A DNA stretch of 6,513 bases from Desulfobacterales bacterium (lineage in GTDB: Bacteria > Desulfobacterota > Desulfobacteria > Desulfobacterales > RPRI01), in NCBI GenBank assembly GCA_020052975.1, contig JAGVOC010000115.1, positions 1-6,513 on the forward strand, given 5' to 3'. The notes beneath the pieces were generated by a model. It made no database searches. It was not told the DNA's origin and saw nothing but the letters and a program-made list of their open reading frames with translations. Made by a program: the position numbers and the translations under genes. Below are positions 5,651-6,513 of the stretch, in pieces. Each line of letters starts with the position of its first letter. The first letter of the stretch is position 1.

Positions 5651-6121
5651 ATGGGAGAAAGTGGAAGCATCATGGGAAAGATTCTTGAAATCGTCAATCA
5701 CATGGATCCAAAAACAGCATTAACTGAAATGGCCGCAGCTTTGAAAGGACTTTTTCCGCTGCTGGATGAAGAAACCCGAAGCAATTTTGTCATGAACCTG
5801 ATCGGCGAGTCCGGCAGCGATAAAGTATCCAGCATGGTCCATCTCTGACTGGCCGAGTGCATGGGCGAAGGTGTCGACCCGACGCAAATGTGCCAGAGCC
5901 TGGTTGATAAGGTTACCCAGTCAAAACAACTGATGGCGATCAGCAACCCTGAAGTACTGGTTCTTTTTGAGGACTGGCTCGAGGAACTTGAAGATGAAGT
6001 TATTGCTTTTACCGGACAGCATGAAAACCTCACAGCAGAAGATCTGGCGAAAAAACTGGGCTTGTCTTTCAGGGGCGCTGACTTTCTCATATCAAAGCTC
6101 AAACGTGAAGGGAAAATGTGA
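5651..6121 (+). CDS. Selenoprotein of unknown function (UGA at 5846 read as Sec), C-terminal winged-helix-like region
   Basis: One frame of 156 codons is interrupted only by TGA at 5846-5848 (codon 66). Both sides look coding: before it TEMAAALKGLFPLLDEETRS and SSMVHL; after it LAECMGEGVDPTQMCQSLVD. Reading UGA as Sec gives U66-L-A-E-C70, a U-x3-C pair, with Cys81 further on. A hairpin with a GGU-containing loop lies at the right distance after the UGA. Residues about 115-155 (ENLTAEDLAKKLGLSFRGAD, then FLISKLKREGKM) resemble a winged helix. I do not recognise the family. If UGA were a stop, a second protein would have to start at ATG 5861, which lacks a Shine-Dalgarno. The start is ATG 5651 or ATG 5672 (GGAAG just upstream of the latter). 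The TGA at 6119-6121 overlaps the rhodanese ATG. Possible roles are a redox- or metal-responsive partner of ArsR; this is speculation. Confidence 0.75.
5846..5880 (+). promoter_or_regulatory. Sec UGA codon and candidate bacterial SECIS element
   Basis: After the UGA (5846-5848) the message can fold: GGG-CGA (5863-5868) pairs with TCG (5874-5876) and CCC (5878-5880), leaving A5877 bulged, around the five-base loop AGGTG (5869-5873). A U-G wobble can extend the base. Twenty bases separate the UGA from the loop, and G is among the first two loop bases, both within the published bacterial SECIS description (loop 16-37 bases away, GGU-like loop as in E. coli fdhF). Folded by eye only. Confidence 0.65.
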
Positions 6122-6513
6122 TGGTAAAGGAAGCTGTTATCAGCAACAAAAGGTCGATTCTTTTAGCCCTGGCGGCAGTGATAGTGACGGTTGGCCTTCT
6201 TTGGGCCACCAACCGGGCCGTGACTCCGAAAGAGCCGGCCTGGGCAGATGTAATTGCCGAAGCCGAAAAAGGGGGCTACAGGATTATTTCTACGGAAGAG
6301 ATGAGAGGTCTCTATCAGAAAGATGCTCAAAATCTTCTGCTGGTAGATACCCGTCAGGAATGGGAGTTTCAAACCGGACACATTGCAGGCTCGCTAAATT
6401 TTCCGATGGAGCCCACAGGCTGGTCTCGGTGGCGAAAGGCAAATGCGCTTGAGGCGTTTTTAGGGCCGGATAAAAACCGGCATATTATCTTTTACTGAGC
6501 CGGTTTGACCTGA
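6121..6513 (+). CDS. Membrane-anchored rhodanese-like selenoprotein, partial, two in-frame UGA codons
   Basis: The frame starts at ATG 6121 (TGATG overlap with the previous gene; GAAGGG eight bases upstream; a GTG at 6118 is an alternative) and runs off the right edge. Residues 12-29 are a hydrophobic signal anchor (LLALAAVIVTVGLLW), placing the domain in the periplasm. The rhodanese domain matches the Cys rhodanese at 2571-3104: EKGGYRIISTEEM, LLLVDTRQEWEF (Asp76), GHIAGSLNFP, DKNRHIIFY. The next codons are UGA-Ala-Gly-Leu-Thr-UGA (6496 and 6511). In the Cys protein the same place reads Y-C-G-F-V-K-C, so both UGAs fall on cysteines, the first being the catalytic one. A conventional stop at 6496 would remove the active site, leaving 125 residues. 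The SECIS, if present, would be mostly beyond the window. The 3' end and the rest of the domain are not visible. Confidence 0.75.

Noticed and set aside
5698..6102. Minus-strand ORF of 134 residues
   Set aside because: Ser-rich antisense shadow of the selenoprotein gene; no ribosome site or recognisable family. Its openness through the UGA region is not evidence of coding.
5861..6121. Independent gene starting at ATG 5861
   Set aside because: No Shine-Dalgarno, starts inside the SECIS-like region, and is in frame with the upstream ORF across a single UGA; better explained as the second half of one selenoprotein.
1..6513. CRISPR array, tRNA, rRNA, insertion sequence or attachment site
   Set aside because: No regularly spaced repeats, no tRNA-like cloverleaf or rRNA motifs, no transposase-like reading frame and no terminal inverted repeats were found by eye.

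Overview
The window looks like a piece of an anaerobic, selenium-using bacterium, most plausibly a sulfate-reducing deltaproteobacterium (Desulfobacterota). That is inferred from gene content: a double-cubane (YjiM-like) reductase, molbindins, a C_GCAxxG_C_C redox protein, rhodaneses, and in-frame UGA codons that behave as selenocysteine (Sec) codons. No rRNA or tRNA is present, so the taxonomy is inference only.

Left and centre (minus strand, about 3935 down to 339): a compact operon read right to left. Its order is molbindin Mop, MauE/DoxX-type membrane protein, exported rhodanese, C_GCAxxG_C_C protein, double-cubane-cluster reductase (HgdD/YjiM family), second Mop. The first four genes overlap by a few bases. 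The last two each have their own strong Shine-Dalgarno. A likely intrinsic terminator lies at 339-365. Beyond it, at the left edge, is the N-terminal end of a second YjiM-like protein whose 5' end appears frameshifted. The two Mop paralogues (49 of 69 residues identical) bracket the operon.

Middle: a divergent LysR-type regulator (3997-4920) shares an AT-rich control region with the operon. A 392-base gap follows, holding an imperfect heptamer repeat array and the promoter and operator region of the next unit.

Right (plus strand, 5179 to the edge): an ArsR-family regulator, then two genes that only make sense if UGA is decoded as Sec. The first (5651-6121) is a 156-codon reading frame split by UGA at 5846. 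A hairpin beginning 14 bases after that UGA, with an AGGUG apical loop 20 bases after it, fits the bacterial SECIS description. The second (6121 to beyond 6513) is a membrane-anchored rhodanese. Its two in-frame UGA codons (6496 and 6511) fall exactly where the Cys rhodanese of the minus-strand operon has its two active-site-loop cysteines. A conventional gene caller would report two truncated genes plus a spurious short ORF here.

Working model (inference): two adjacent thiol/selenol redox units under separate regulators. One is a Cys-based periplasmic rhodanese and membrane-redox set tied to molybdenum handling and a low-potential reductase. The other is a small ArsR-controlled selenoprotein operon with a Sec version of the same rhodanese.
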